DNA of 64,000 nucleotides from Rhodospirillales bacterium (GTDB lineage: Bacteria; Pseudomonadota; Alphaproteobacteria; Rhodospirillales; Magnetospirillaceae). Both the position numbers and the translations under genes were made by a program. The stretch lies in assembly GCA_014380005.1 (NCBI GenBank), contig JACMKT010000152.1:62001-126000 (forward strand), read 5' to 3'. Under the pieces are notes generated by a model. That model searched no databases. It saw only the letters and a list, made by a program, of their open reading frames with translations, and was not told where the DNA came from. Positions 52,939-60,790 of the stretch are shown here, piece after piece; the stretch's first letter is position 1, and the number at the start of each line of letters is the position of its first letter.

Positions 52939-53088
52939 TTAAAAATCAGTGCAGCGTCCGGCCTTTTCCCAATCGCCGAAGCGGGTGGGTTCCGGTCCCT
53001 GCGGGCCGCCCACTTCAGCGGGCGGCTGAGGCGTATCTTTGGCCGGTTCCGGGGTGGTCTCGGCAGGCTTTTTCTCGGTCTCGCTCAT
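52939..53088 (-). CDS. DUF1674 small protein (SDHAF4-like)
   Basis: This 49-residue gene encodes MSETEKKPAETTP at the start and ends GGPQGPEPTRFGDWEKAGRCTDF, of which the core GPEPTRFGDWEKAGR is the DUF1674 signature. The eukaryotic relative SDHAF4 assists succinate dehydrogenase flavination, so a similar assembly role is inferred. The first half is acidic, Pro-rich and probably disordered. The ATG at 53088 is preceded on its strand by GGAG. In Alphaproteobacteria DUF1674 genes are commonly next to htpX and rsmB, as here. It is divergent from htpX. Confidence 0.88.
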   Translation of the reverse strand: MSETEKKPAETTPEPAKDTPQPPAEVGGPQGPEPTRFGDWEKAGRCTDF

Positions 53089-53104
53089 GGACTTCTCCAA
53101 AGCT

Positions 53105-53133
53105 CTTGAATGGTCTCGGGGACAGACTTATTC
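53105..53133 (+). promoter_or_regulatory. Heat-shock (sigma32-type) promoter for htpX
   Basis: CTTG at 53105-53108 (as CTTGAA) and CTTATTC at 53127-53133 are separated by 18 bases. The heat-shock consensus described for Alphaproteobacteria is CTTG-N17/18-CYTATNT; here six of the seven positions of the second box agree. Transcription would start near 53140, about 27 bases before the htpX ATG. A heat-shock promoter suits a membrane quality-control protease. Confidence 0.55.
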
Positions 53134-53166
53134 CTCTTGCGCTGCATTGTGAAGGCCCCGTATCCC

Positions 53167-54129
53167 ATGAGCATCGCCCGCACCGGATTGCTGCTTGCCG
53201 CCCTGACCGGGCTGTTCCTGGCTATCGGCTATATGGTCGGCGGCCAAGGCGGCATGATGATCGCTTTGTTGGTGGCGGTCGCCATGAACGGCTTCGCCTA
53301 TTGGAATTCCGACCGCATGGTGCTGTCCATGTACGGCGCCCAGCCGGTGGACCGCACCAGCGCCCCCGGTCTGGTCAGCATCGTCGAGCGCCTGTCCGCG
53401 CGGGCGGGCATTCCCATGCCGGCGGTTTATGTCATCGACGAGGCTCAGCCCAATGCCTTCGCCACCGGGCGCGACCCCCAGCATGCCTCGGTGGCGGCAA
53501 CCACCGGCTTGCTGGATTTGCTGTCGCCGCAAGAGGTTGAGGGGGTCATGGCCCACGAGCTGGCCCATGTGAAGAACCGCGACACCCTGATCATGACCAT
53601 CACCGCCACCTTCGCCGGCGCCATCGGCATGCTGGCGAATTTTGGCATGCTGTTCGGCGCTACCCGCAATGATGACGGCGAGGGCGGGCATCCCTTCGGC
53701 TTCGTCGGCGGCATCATCGCCGCCATCGTCGCCCCCCTGGCCGCCATGCTGGTGCAGATGGCCATCAGCCGCACCCGCGAATATGCCGCCGATCAGGAAG
53801 GCGCGCGCATCTGCGGCAATCCGTTGTGGCTCGCCAATGCGCTGGAGCGGCTGGAGCAGGGGGCTCAGCATATCCCCAATGCCGCCGCCCAAAGCCATCC
53901 CGCCACCGCCCATCTGTTCATCGTCAATCCCCTGGCCGGCGGCAGCGGCGACAATCTGTTTTCCACCCATCCCGCCATGGCGAACCGCGTCGGCGCCCTG
54001 CGCGCCCTGGCTGCCAGCATGGGCATGACCTGGGACGTGCGTGCTCAGCAGCAGCCCAGTCCGCAGCAGCCGCAAACCGGGTCCGGTCCGTGGGGCGGGG
54101 CACCCCGGCGCCGTGGTCCGTGGGGGTGA
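53167..54129 (+). CDS. htpX: HtpX membrane zinc metalloprotease
   Basis: It degrades misfolded membrane proteins together with FtsH. The ATG at 53167 gives 320 residues; a longer in-frame start at 53110 overlaps the promoter and is not homologous. Two N-terminal helices ([17 protein letters not shown] and [17 protein letters not shown]) precede the active site [12 protein letters not shown], the HExxH-type zinc motif with Glu catalytic. Then come two more helices and the third ligand Glu in [11 protein letters not shown]. The C-terminus carries a QQPSPQQPQ-rich tail followed by RRRGPWG, likely disordered. It sits behind a sigma32-like promoter. Confidence 0.95.
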   Translation: MSIARTGLLLAALTGLFLAIGYMVGGQGGMMIALLVAVAMNGFAYWNSDRMVLSMYGAQPVDRTSAPGLVSIVERLSARAGIPMPAVYVIDEAQPNAFATGRDPQHASVAATTGLLDLLSPQEVEGVMAHELAHVKNRDTLIMTITATFAGAIGMLANFGMLFGATRNDDGEGGHPFGFVGGIIAAIVAPLAAMLVQMAISRTREYAADQEGARICGNPLWLANALERLEQGAQHIPNAAAQSHPATAHLFIVNPLAGGSGDNLFSTHPAMANRVGALRALAASMGMTWDVRAQQQPSPQQPQTGSGPWGGAPRRRGPWG

Positions 54130-54169
54130 TTTTCTTTACCCGAAGGTCGGGATGCGCTAAGGGAGCGGC

Positions 54170-55453
54170 ATGAGCAAGAAAGCCCCGTCGCCCCGCCACG
54201 TCGCCCTGGATCTCGTGTCCGAGGTATTGGACCGCCGCCGCCTGTTGGACGAGGCGTTCGCCGCCCATCCCCACATGGCTTCGCTTGAAGGGCGCGACCG
54301 CGCCTTCGCCCGCCTGCTGGCCGCTACCACCTTGCGCCGTCAGGGCCAGATCGACGCGCTGGTGGCGAAATTCGTCGGCAAGCCGCCCACCAAGCTGATC
54401 CGTCATGTGCTGCGCCTGGGTGTGGCCCAATTGCTGTTCCTGGAAACGCCGCCCCATGCCGCCATCGCCACCAGCGTGGATTTGACGCGCGAGCTGGCGC
54501 TGAACGGTTTCGCCGGTCTGGTCAACGCCGTGCTGCGCCGGGTGGATACCGAAGGCCGCGTGCTGCTGGCCGCTCAGGATGCGGTGCGGCTGAACATTCC
54601 GGTCTGGCTGTGGAACAGCTGGGATTCCCATTATGGGCCAGAGCGCGCCGCCGCCATCGCCGCCGCCTGCCTGACCGAGGCATCCCTGGACATCACCGTG
54701 GCGGGCGATCCCGCCGCCTGGGCCGAGCGGCTGGAGGCTCAGTTGCTGCCCACCGGCAGCCTGCGCCGCAGCGGTTGCGACATCACCGCGCTGCCCGGAT
54801 TCGAAGACGGCGCGTGGTGGGTGCAAGACGCCGCCGCCGCCCTTCCGGCCCGCCTGCTGGGCGACATCCAGGGCAAGCGCGTGGCCGATCTTTGCGCTGC
54901 CCCCGGTGGCAAGACTCTGCAATTGGCCGCTGCCGGTGCTCAGGTCACCGCCATTGATCTGTCGGAAAAGCGCCTGCGCCGCGTCCACGAAAATCTGGCC
55001 CGCGCCAAGCTGTCGGCGGAGATCATCGCCGCCGACGTGGCGGCGTGGCAGCCCGAAACCCTGTTCGACGGCGTGTTGCTGGATGCGCCGTGCAGCGCCA
55101 CCGGCACCCTGCGCCGCCATCCCGACGGGTTGTGGCTGAAAAGCGCCGCCGAGGTCACCAAGCTGGCCGGCGTCCAGGCCCGCCTGCTGCGCGCCGCCGC
55201 CGCCATGGTGCGGCCCGGTGGCACGCTGCTGTATTGCGTGTGCTCGTTGCAGGCGGAAGAGGGTGCGCCGCAGATCGACGCCCTGCTGGCCGAAGGCGCG
55301 CCGTTCCGCCGCAAGCCCATCACGCCGTCCGAGATCGGCGGTTTGGCCGAGGCCATCACCCCTGATGGCGATCTGCGCACCTTGCCCTATCACATGGGCG
55401 AATTGGGCGGCATGGACGCCTTCTTCGCCGCCCGTCTGGAACGCCTGCCGTGA
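54170..55453 (+). CDS. rsmB: 16S rRNA m5C967 methyltransferase (RsmB/Sun-like)
   Basis: It methylates cytosine C5 in 16S rRNA using SAM. The 427-residue protein has an N-terminal NusB-like helical domain (residues 1-140) and a methyltransferase domain. There, DLCAAPGGKT is motif I, LLDAPCSATGT is motif IV with the releasing Cys, and LLYCVCSLQAEE is motif VI with the catalytic Cys. It lies with htpX and DUF1674, a grouping common in Alphaproteobacteria, and overlaps gmhB by 4 bases. Which cytosine is modified is assigned by family. Confidence 0.9.
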   Translation: MSKKAPSPRHVALDLVSEVLDRRRLLDEAFAAHPHMASLEGRDRAFARLLAATTLRRQGQIDALVAKFVGKPPTKLIRHVLRLGVAQLLFLETPPHAAIATSVDLTRELALNGFAGLVNAVLRRVDTEGRVLLAAQDAVRLNIPVWLWNSWDSHYGPERAAAIAAACLTEASLDITVAGDPAAWAERLEAQLLPTGSLRRSGCDITALPGFEDGAWWVQDAAAALPARLLGDIQGKRVADLCAAPGGKTLQLAAAGAQVTAIDLSEKRLRRVHENLARAKLSAEIIAADVAAWQPETLFDGVLLDAPCSATGTLRRHPDGLWLKSAAEVTKLAGVQARLLRAAAAMVRPGGTLLYCVCSLQAEEGAPQIDALLAEGAPFRRKPITPSEIGGLAEAITPDGDLRTLPYHMGELGGMDAFFAARLERLP

Positions 55454-55989
55454 GCGTGCGTCCCTTCGTCCTGGTGGACCGCGACGGGACCATGAACGTG
55501 GAAAAGGATTATCTGTCCGATCCCGCGCAGTTGGAACTGATCCCCGGCACCGCCGAAGGATTGCGGCGCTTGCAGGATGCCGGCTACGGCATTGCCGTGG
55601 TGACCAATCAATCGGGCATCGCGCGGGGCTATTTCGATTTGGACCGCTTGGCCGTTATCCATGCCCGCCTGCGCGAGATGCTGGCGGCGGATGGCGTCGC
55701 CATCGATGGCATCTACAGCTGCCCCCATGGCCCGGCGGATGCGTGCGACTGCCGCAAGCCGCTGCCCGGCATGGTGCGCCAAGCCGTGGCCGAGCACGGT
55801 TTCGATCCGGCCCGCGCGTTCATGATCGGCGACAAGGAAGTGGATGTGGAAATGGGGCTGGCGGTGGGTGCCACCACCATTCTGGTGCGCACGGGTTACG
55901 GGCGCAAATACGAGCCCACCACCAAGGCCCATCATGTGGCGGATAATCTGGCTCAGGCGGCGGACATCATTCTTGGGGGCAAGGCCTGA
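55450..55989 (+). CDS. gmhB: D-glycero-D-manno-heptose-1,7-bisphosphate 7-phosphatase
   Basis: It removes the 7-phosphate in ADP- or GDP-heptose synthesis. The 179-residue HAD-IIIA protein starts VLVDRDGTMNVEKDYL, where the DxD nucleophile sits, has VVTNQSGIARGYF and the zinc-binding stretch CPHGPADACDCRKP, specific to GmhB, followed by IGDKEVDVEMG. The GTG start overlaps the rsmB stop. It is followed by gmhA, so both heptose steps are encoded here; HldE and HldD were not seen in the window. Heptose may serve LPS core or the local glycan. Confidence 0.9.
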   Translation: MSVRPFVLVDRDGTMNVEKDYLSDPAQLELIPGTAEGLRRLQDAGYGIAVVTNQSGIARGYFDLDRLAVIHARLREMLAADGVAIDGIYSCPHGPADACDCRKPLPGMVRQAVAEHGFDPARAFMIGDKEVDVEMGLAVGATTILVRTGYGRKYEPTTKAHHVADNLAQAADIILGGKA

Positions 55990-56019
55990 GCAAGCTTTCT
56001 GTTGCCCCTAAGCGCCACA

Positions 56020-56048
56020 TTGGTTAAGCCATGAAGTCTGCTTATTCG
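56020..56048 (+). promoter_or_regulatory. Weak candidate promoter before gmhA
   Basis: TTGGTT at 56020-56025 and TATTCG at 56043-56048 are separated by 17 bases, resembling the TTGGAT/TATAC boxes before purH and the 4,6-dehydratase. Transcription would start only about 5 bases before the gmhA ATG, so the message would be nearly leaderless. No ribosome site is visible ahead of that ATG, which fits but does not prove it. Confidence 0.25.
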
Positions 56049-56059
56049 GTGCCCTTTCC

Positions 56060-56680
56060 ATGAATTTTCCGTCCGTTCCCTATAGCGACCCCGCCGCCTA
56101 TTTCGCCGCCTATGCCGAGCGTCTGGCCAAGGCTGCCGCTTCGGTCCGCCCCGAGGCCCTTGCCGCCGCCGCCGCCCTGATGGCCGATGCCATGGAGCGC
56201 GATGCGCAGATTTACGTGTGCGGCAACGGTGGCTCCGCCGCCATCGCCAATCATCTGGTGTGCGACTGCGTCAAATCCATCCAGACCGATACAGAGCTGA
56301 AGCCGCGCGTTCACTCGCTGTCCAGCAACGTGCCGTTCATGACGGCGGTGGCCAACGATATTTCCTATGCCGAGGTGTTCGCCTACCAGCTGAAAAGCTA
56401 TGGCCGTCCGGGCGATTTGCTGCTGACCATCAGCTCGTCGGGGGATTCGGAAAACATCGTCCGCGCCATCGCCGCCGCCCACGACATCGGCATGGCCTCC
56501 ATCGCCTTTTCCGGTTTCTCCGGTGGCCGCTCGGCGCAGATGGCGCAAACCGTGCTGCATGTGGATTCGGACAATTACGGCGTGGTGGAAGACGTGCACC
56601 AATCGCTGATGCATGCCCTGGCGCAGTTCATCCGCCAATCCAAGATGCCCGCCGAACTGGTGGCGACCCGCCGGTTCTGA
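56060..56680 (+). CDS. gmhA: Sedoheptulose-7-phosphate isomerase (GmhA)
   Basis: It converts sedoheptulose-7-phosphate to D-glycero-D-manno-heptose-7-phosphate, the first committed step to ADP-heptose. The 206-residue SIS-domain protein shows IYVCGNGGSAAIANHLVCD, with the phosphate-binding loop, LLTISSSGDSENIVRA, and a C-terminal EDVHQSLMHALAQFI, with the metal-binding His and Glu residues of this family. Length and order next to gmhB support the assignment. No ribosome site is visible just ahead of its ATG. Confidence 0.88.
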   Translation: MNFPSVPYSDPAAYFAAYAERLAKAAASVRPEALAAAAALMADAMERDAQIYVCGNGGSAAIANHLVCDCVKSIQTDTELKPRVHSLSSNVPFMTAVANDISYAEVFAYQLKSYGRPGDLLLTISSSGDSENIVRAIAAAHDIGMASIAFSGFSGGRSAQMAQTVLHVDSDNYGVVEDVHQSLMHALAQFIRQSKMPAELVATRRF

Positions 56681-56721
56681 CCGCCAACCGCCCGTCTTGC
56701 GGGTCCTGACTGGATTTTGCC

Positions 56722-58476
56722 ATGTGCGGCATTTCGGGCGTTTTCACCTATGCGGGCGCTGCGGCCGATCTTCAGCCGGGCGTTATGGCCACCTTGGCGT
56801 CCATGCGCGCGCGCGGCCCCGATGGCGAGGGCGTGTGGAATTCCCCTGACCGTACGGTTTGCTTGGGCCATCGCCGCCTTTCCATCATCGATCTGAGCAA
56901 TGGCGGTTCCCAGCCCATGGATTCGGCGGATGGCCGGGTCACGCTGGTGTTTAACGGCGAAATCTACAATTACCGCAGCCTGCGCCGGGAATTGGAAGCC
57001 GACGGCGCGGTGTTCCGCTCGGATTCCGATACGGAAGTGCTGCTGGCCCTGTACCAGCGCCATGGCCGGGACATGCTGGGCCGCCTGCGCGGCATGTTCG
57101 CCTTCGCCCTGTGGGACGGGGAACGCCAGGGCATGCTGCTGGCCCGCGACGGCTTCGGCATCAAGCCGCTTTATCTGGCCGATGACGGCAAGACCTTGCG
57201 CGTGGCGTCCCAGGTCAAGGCGCTGCTGGCCGGCGGCGGCATCGACACCAGCCCGGAACCGGCGGGTCATGCCGGTTTTTACCTGTGGGGCCATGTGCCC
57301 GAGCCGTTCACCCTGTACCGCGGCATCCGCGCTTTGGCGCCGGGCCAGTGGCTGTGGCAGGAACGCGGACGCGCGGCGCAGAGCGGGCGGTTCTTCGATC
57401 TGTCAGCGGAACTGGCCTCCATCCCCGCCGACGGCTCCATCGACCTTGCCCAGGCGTTGCGCGACAGCGTCGCCCATCACATGATCGCCGATGTGCCGGT
57501 GGGGGTGTTCCTGTCGGCGGGGCTGGATTCCAGTCTGTTGACCGCCTTGGCGTCGCAGGTATCCGCGCCGGTGGACACGCTGACTTTGGGCTTTTCCGAT
57601 TTCGCCGGCACCGCCAATGACGAAGTGCCCCTGGCCGAGCTGACCGCTGCCCATTACCACACCCGCCATTCCACCATCCGCGTGCCCAAGGAAGATTTCG
57701 CCGCTGCCCGCGCCGACATTTTGGCCGCCATGGATCAGCCCTCCATCGACGGGGTGAATGTGTGGCTGGTCTCCCGCGCGGCGGCTCAGCGCGGGTTGAA
57801 GGTGGCGCTGTCGGGATTGGGCGGCGACGAATTGTTCGCCGGCTATGGCAGTTTCGGCCAATTGCCGCGCTTGGCCGGTGCCCTGGCTCCGCTGGCGGCG
57901 GTGCCCATGCTGGGCAAGGGCTTCCGCCTTGCCACCCAAGGCTGGCTGTCGCGTTTCACCTCGCCCAAATGGGCCGGGCTGCTGGAATACGGCTCCAGCC
58001 TGGGCGGCGCCTATCTGCTGCGGCGGGGATTGTTCATGCCGTGGGAATTGCCCCAGGTGCTGGACCCCCATATGGCCCGCGAGGGTTGGGCGCGCCTGCA
58101 CACCGAAACCCAACTGGCCCAAGCGGTGGCCGGGTTGGGCAATGGCCGGCTGGCGGTCAGTGCGCTGGAAGGCGGCTTCTACATGCGCAATCAGTTGCTG
58201 CGCGATGCGGATTGGGCGGGCATGGCCCATTCCCTGGAAATCCGCGTGCCTTTGGTGGATGTGGAGCTGTGGCGTTCGGTGGTGTCCCTGGTGAAAGCGG
58301 GCAAGGCCCCCAGCAAGCGTGACATGGCCCATGCCGCCATGCCGGCCCTGCCCGATGCGGTGCTCAACCGGCCCAAGACCGGTTTCCACGTTCCCATCGA
58401 CCGTTGGATGGGGCACAGCTCGCTGCGCGGATGGGCGCGAAGCGTTCATAAGGAATTCTGCCGGGGGGCGGCATGA
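56722..58476 (+). CDS. asnB: Glutamine-hydrolysing asparagine synthetase-like amidotransferase (paralogue 3)
   Basis: The 584-residue protein starts MCGISGVFTY with nucleophile Cys2 and has RARGPDGEG and NGEIYNYRSLR in the glutaminase domain. In the synthetase domain, the ATP-binding SGGxDSS is altered to SAGLDSS (Ser265, Ala266), followed by LSGLGGDELFAGYGSF. Ala for the second Gly of the loop is unusual and might weaken ATP binding, although the rest of the loop is intact. It overlaps the methyltransferase gene by 4 bases and lies three genes before a glycosyltransferase, so amidation of a sugar acid is likely. Confidence 0.83.
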   Translation: MCGISGVFTYAGAAADLQPGVMATLASMRARGPDGEGVWNSPDRTVCLGHRRLSIIDLSNGGSQPMDSADGRVTLVFNGEIYNYRSLRRELEADGAVFRSDSDTEVLLALYQRHGRDMLGRLRGMFAFALWDGERQGMLLARDGFGIKPLYLADDGKTLRVASQVKALLAGGGIDTSPEPAGHAGFYLWGHVPEPFTLYRGIRALAPGQWLWQERGRAAQSGRFFDLSAELASIPADGSIDLAQALRDSVAHHMIADVPVGVFLSAGLDSSLLTALASQVSAPVDTLTLGFSDFAGTANDEVPLAELTAAHYHTRHSTIRVPKEDFAAARADILAAMDQPSIDGVNVWLVSRAAAQRGLKVALSGLGGDELFAGYGSFGQLPRLAGALAPLAAVPMLGKGFRLATQGWLSRFTSPKWAGLLEYGSSLGGAYLLRRGLFMPWELPQVLDPHMAREGWARLHTETQLAQAVAGLGNGRLAVSALEGGFYMRNQLLRDADWAGMAHSLEIRVPLVDVELWRSVVSLVKAGKAPSKRDMAHAAMPALPDAVLNRPKTGFHVPIDRWMGHSSLRGWARSVHKEFCRGAA

Positions 58477-59447
58477 AGAGTTGGTTGCTTGATCTGCTGC
58501 AATGCCCCGCCTGCCGGGGCGATGATTCGTTCGTTCTGGGTGACGACGTGCTCACCTGTCCCGGTTGCGGCCATACGGTGCCGGTGGTGCGCGGCATTCC
58601 CCGCTTCGTCAAGACGTCCGAAAATTACGCCCAAGGCTTCGGCTGGCAATGGACGCGCTGGCGCAAATTGCAGGTGGACCGGCTGTCCGGCCATAATCTG
58701 TCCGAGCGCCGCTTTGTCGCCGATTCCCGCTGGGACCGTGACTGGATCAAGGGCAAGCTGATCCTGGATGCGGGCTGCGGCGCCGGGCGTTTCACCGATG
58801 CGGCGGCGCAATTGGGCGCCCGCGTGGTGGCCTGCGATCTGTCCGCCGCCATCGATGCCTGCCGCGCCAATTGCGAGGAAGACCAAGGCCGCAGCCCTGA
58901 CCGGGGCGAGGTGGCGTGGATTCAGGGCAATCTGCTGGATTTGCCGTTGAAGCCCGGAATGTTCGACGCGGTGTTCTGCATGGGCGTCATCCAGCACACC
59001 CCCGACCCGGAAAAGGTCATGTCCGCGCTGCCCGCCATGCTCAAGCCGGGCGGCAAGCTGGCCTATAATTTCTATGAAGCCAATCCGCTGCGGAAGTTCG
59101 AGTTCATCAAATACGGCCTGCGCCGCCTGACGCCGCGCTGGCCGGCGGAACGCATTCTGCTGCTGTCACGCCTGCTGGTGGCGCTGTTCTTCCCGCTCAC
59201 CTGGGCCATGGCCAAGGTGCCGGTCTTGCGGTTCTTCGTGCGCTTCCTGCCCATCTCGGCCACCCATAACCCCGAGCTGACCCTGGCCCAGCAATATGAA
59301 TGGACCCTGCTGGACACCTTCGACTGGCTCAACCCCAGTTACGAGATTTGCCAGGACCACCGCAAGGTGGCGGGTTTGCTGGAAGGCGCCGGGCTTGCCA
59401 AGGTGGGTTCCGAACCCGGTCTGGCCTGGGCCGAGCGCCCGGCTTGA
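58473..59447 (+). CDS. SAM-dependent methyltransferase with N-terminal zinc ribbon
   Basis: The 324-residue protein begins with a Trm112-like ribbon: LLQCPACRGDDSF then LTCPGCGHTVP, four cysteines in two CxxC pairs, followed by VVRGIPRFV. The SAM domain has LDAGCGAGRFTDAA as motif I and VACDLSAAI. Late residues 210-270 include a hydrophobic stretch (LLVALFFPLTWAMAKVPV), suggesting membrane contact. It overlaps the AsnB paralogue by 4 bases. Such proteins are common in glycan clusters and usually methylate a sugar or lipid-linked acceptor; the acceptor is unknown. Confidence 0.8.
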   Translation: MKSWLLDLLQCPACRGDDSFVLGDDVLTCPGCGHTVPVVRGIPRFVKTSENYAQGFGWQWTRWRKLQVDRLSGHNLSERRFVADSRWDRDWIKGKLILDAGCGAGRFTDAAAQLGARVVACDLSAAIDACRANCEEDQGRSPDRGEVAWIQGNLLDLPLKPGMFDAVFCMGVIQHTPDPEKVMSALPAMLKPGGKLAYNFYEANPLRKFEFIKYGLRRLTPRWPAERILLLSRLLVALFFPLTWAMAKVPVLRFFVRFLPISATHNPELTLAQQYEWTLLDTFDWLNPSYEICQDHRKVAGLLEGAGLAKVGSEPGLAWAERPA

Positions 59448-59518
59448 AACCCAGGCCGCGCTTGACTGGCGTAGTCATAGTCGGCAGTGTTCGCACGCTT
59501 CACAGCTAGGTTCTGGTC

Positions 59519-60787
59519 ATGAATTCCTCGTCGCGCATTGCTGTCATCGGCCTCGGTTATGTGGGTTTGCCCCTGGCGGTCGCCATCGCCCGCCATTACC
59601 CCACGGTGGGCTTCGACATCTCCGAGCCCCGCGTGGGCGAGCTGCATAAGGGGTTCGACCGCACCGGCGAGGTGGACAAGGCGGTCCTGCGCGCCAGCAC
59701 CATCAAGCTGTCGGCCAAGCTGGACGACATCAAGGGCTGCGGCGTCTATATCGTCACCGTGCCGACGCCGGTGGACGACAACAACGAACCCGATCTGCGC
59801 CCGGTGCTGTCGGCGTGCCGTTCCGTGGGCGGCATCATGGGCAAGGGCGCCGTGGTGGTGTTTGAAAGCACCGTCTATCCCGGCGTGACCGAAGACATCT
59901 GCGGCCCCGAGCTGGAGCGGGTCTCGGGCCTGACCTGCGGCGTGGACTTCTTCCTGGGCTACAGCCCGGAGCGCATCAATCCCGGTGACCGCGAGCACAC
60001 TGTGGACCGCATCACCAAGGTGGTGGCGGGCCAGACTCCGGCGGTCACCGCCCAGCTTGCCGCCATTTATGGTTCGGTCACCACCGGCGGCGTGTTCGAA
60101 GCGGCCTCCATCAAGGTGGCCGAAGCCGCCAAGGTGATCGAGAACGCCCAGCGCGATATCAACATCGCCTTCATCAACGAAATCACCCTGATCTTCCAGA
60201 AGCTGGGCATTTCCATCTACGACGTGCTGGACGCGTCGGCCACCAAATGGAACTTCCTCAACTTCAAGCCGGGTTTGGTGGGCGGCCACTGCATCGGCGT
60301 CGATCCGTTCTATCTGGCCCGCTGCGCCCAGGATAACGGCTATCACCCGGAAATCATCCTGGCCGGGCGGCGCATCAATGACGGCATGGGCCCGTGGATC
60401 GCCGAGCAGGTGTCCGGGCTGGTGGACAAGGGCGCCCGCATCCTGGTGCTGGGCCTGACCTTCAAGGAAAACGTGCCCGATCTGCGCAACAGCAAGGTGG
60501 TGGACGTGATCCGCGGCCTGCGCGAGCGCGGCCTGACCGTCGAAGTGCACGACCCCTATGCCGACCCCGCCGAGGCCGAGCACGAATATGGCGAGACGCT
60601 GATCCCGTCGCTGGACGGTCTGGGCGGCTATGACTGCATCATCGGTGCGGTGCCCCACGCGCCCTATCTGACCTTCACCGACGAATCCTTCGAGACGTTG
60701 CTGAAGCCGGGCGGGCTGGTGGCCGACGTCAAGGCGCTGTGGCGGGGCAAGCAATTGCCTGACGGCCTCCGGCTGTGGCGCCTGTAG
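59519..60787 (+). CDS. UDP-N-acetylhexosamine/UDP-sugar 6-dehydrogenase (TviB/WbpO-type)
   Basis: It oxidises the C6 alcohol of a UDP-sugar to a carboxylate in two NAD-dependent steps. The 422-residue protein starts IAVIGLGYVGLPLAVAIA with the NAD loop, and has TVPTPVDDNNEPDL and FESTVYPGVTED. The catalytic Cys lies in GLVGGHCIGVDPFYL. The LVGGHCIGVDP context groups it with the TviB/WbpO enzymes on UDP-GlcNAc or UDP-GalNAc rather than UDP-glucose dehydrogenase. The resulting uronic acid is the natural substrate for the AsnB-type amidotransferases in this window. Confidence 0.9.
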   Translation: MNSSSRIAVIGLGYVGLPLAVAIARHYPTVGFDISEPRVGELHKGFDRTGEVDKAVLRASTIKLSAKLDDIKGCGVYIVTVPTPVDDNNEPDLRPVLSACRSVGGIMGKGAVVVFESTVYPGVTEDICGPELERVSGLTCGVDFFLGYSPERINPGDREHTVDRITKVVAGQTPAVTAQLAAIYGSVTTGGVFEAASIKVAEAAKVIENAQRDINIAFINEITLIFQKLGISIYDVLDASATKWNFLNFKPGLVGGHCIGVDPFYLARCAQDNGYHPEIILAGRRINDGMGPWIAEQVSGLVDKGARILVLGLTFKENVPDLRNSKVVDVIRGLRERGLTVEVHDPYADPAEAEHEYGETLIPSLDGLGGYDCIIGAVPHAPYLTFTDESFETLLKPGGLVADVKALWRGKQLPDGLRLWRL

Positions 60788-60790
60788 GCC

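Noticed and set aside
59462-59490. TTGACT at 59462 considered as the -35 of a promoter for the UDP-sugar dehydrogenase.
   Set aside because: No acceptable -10 sequence at 16-18 bases.
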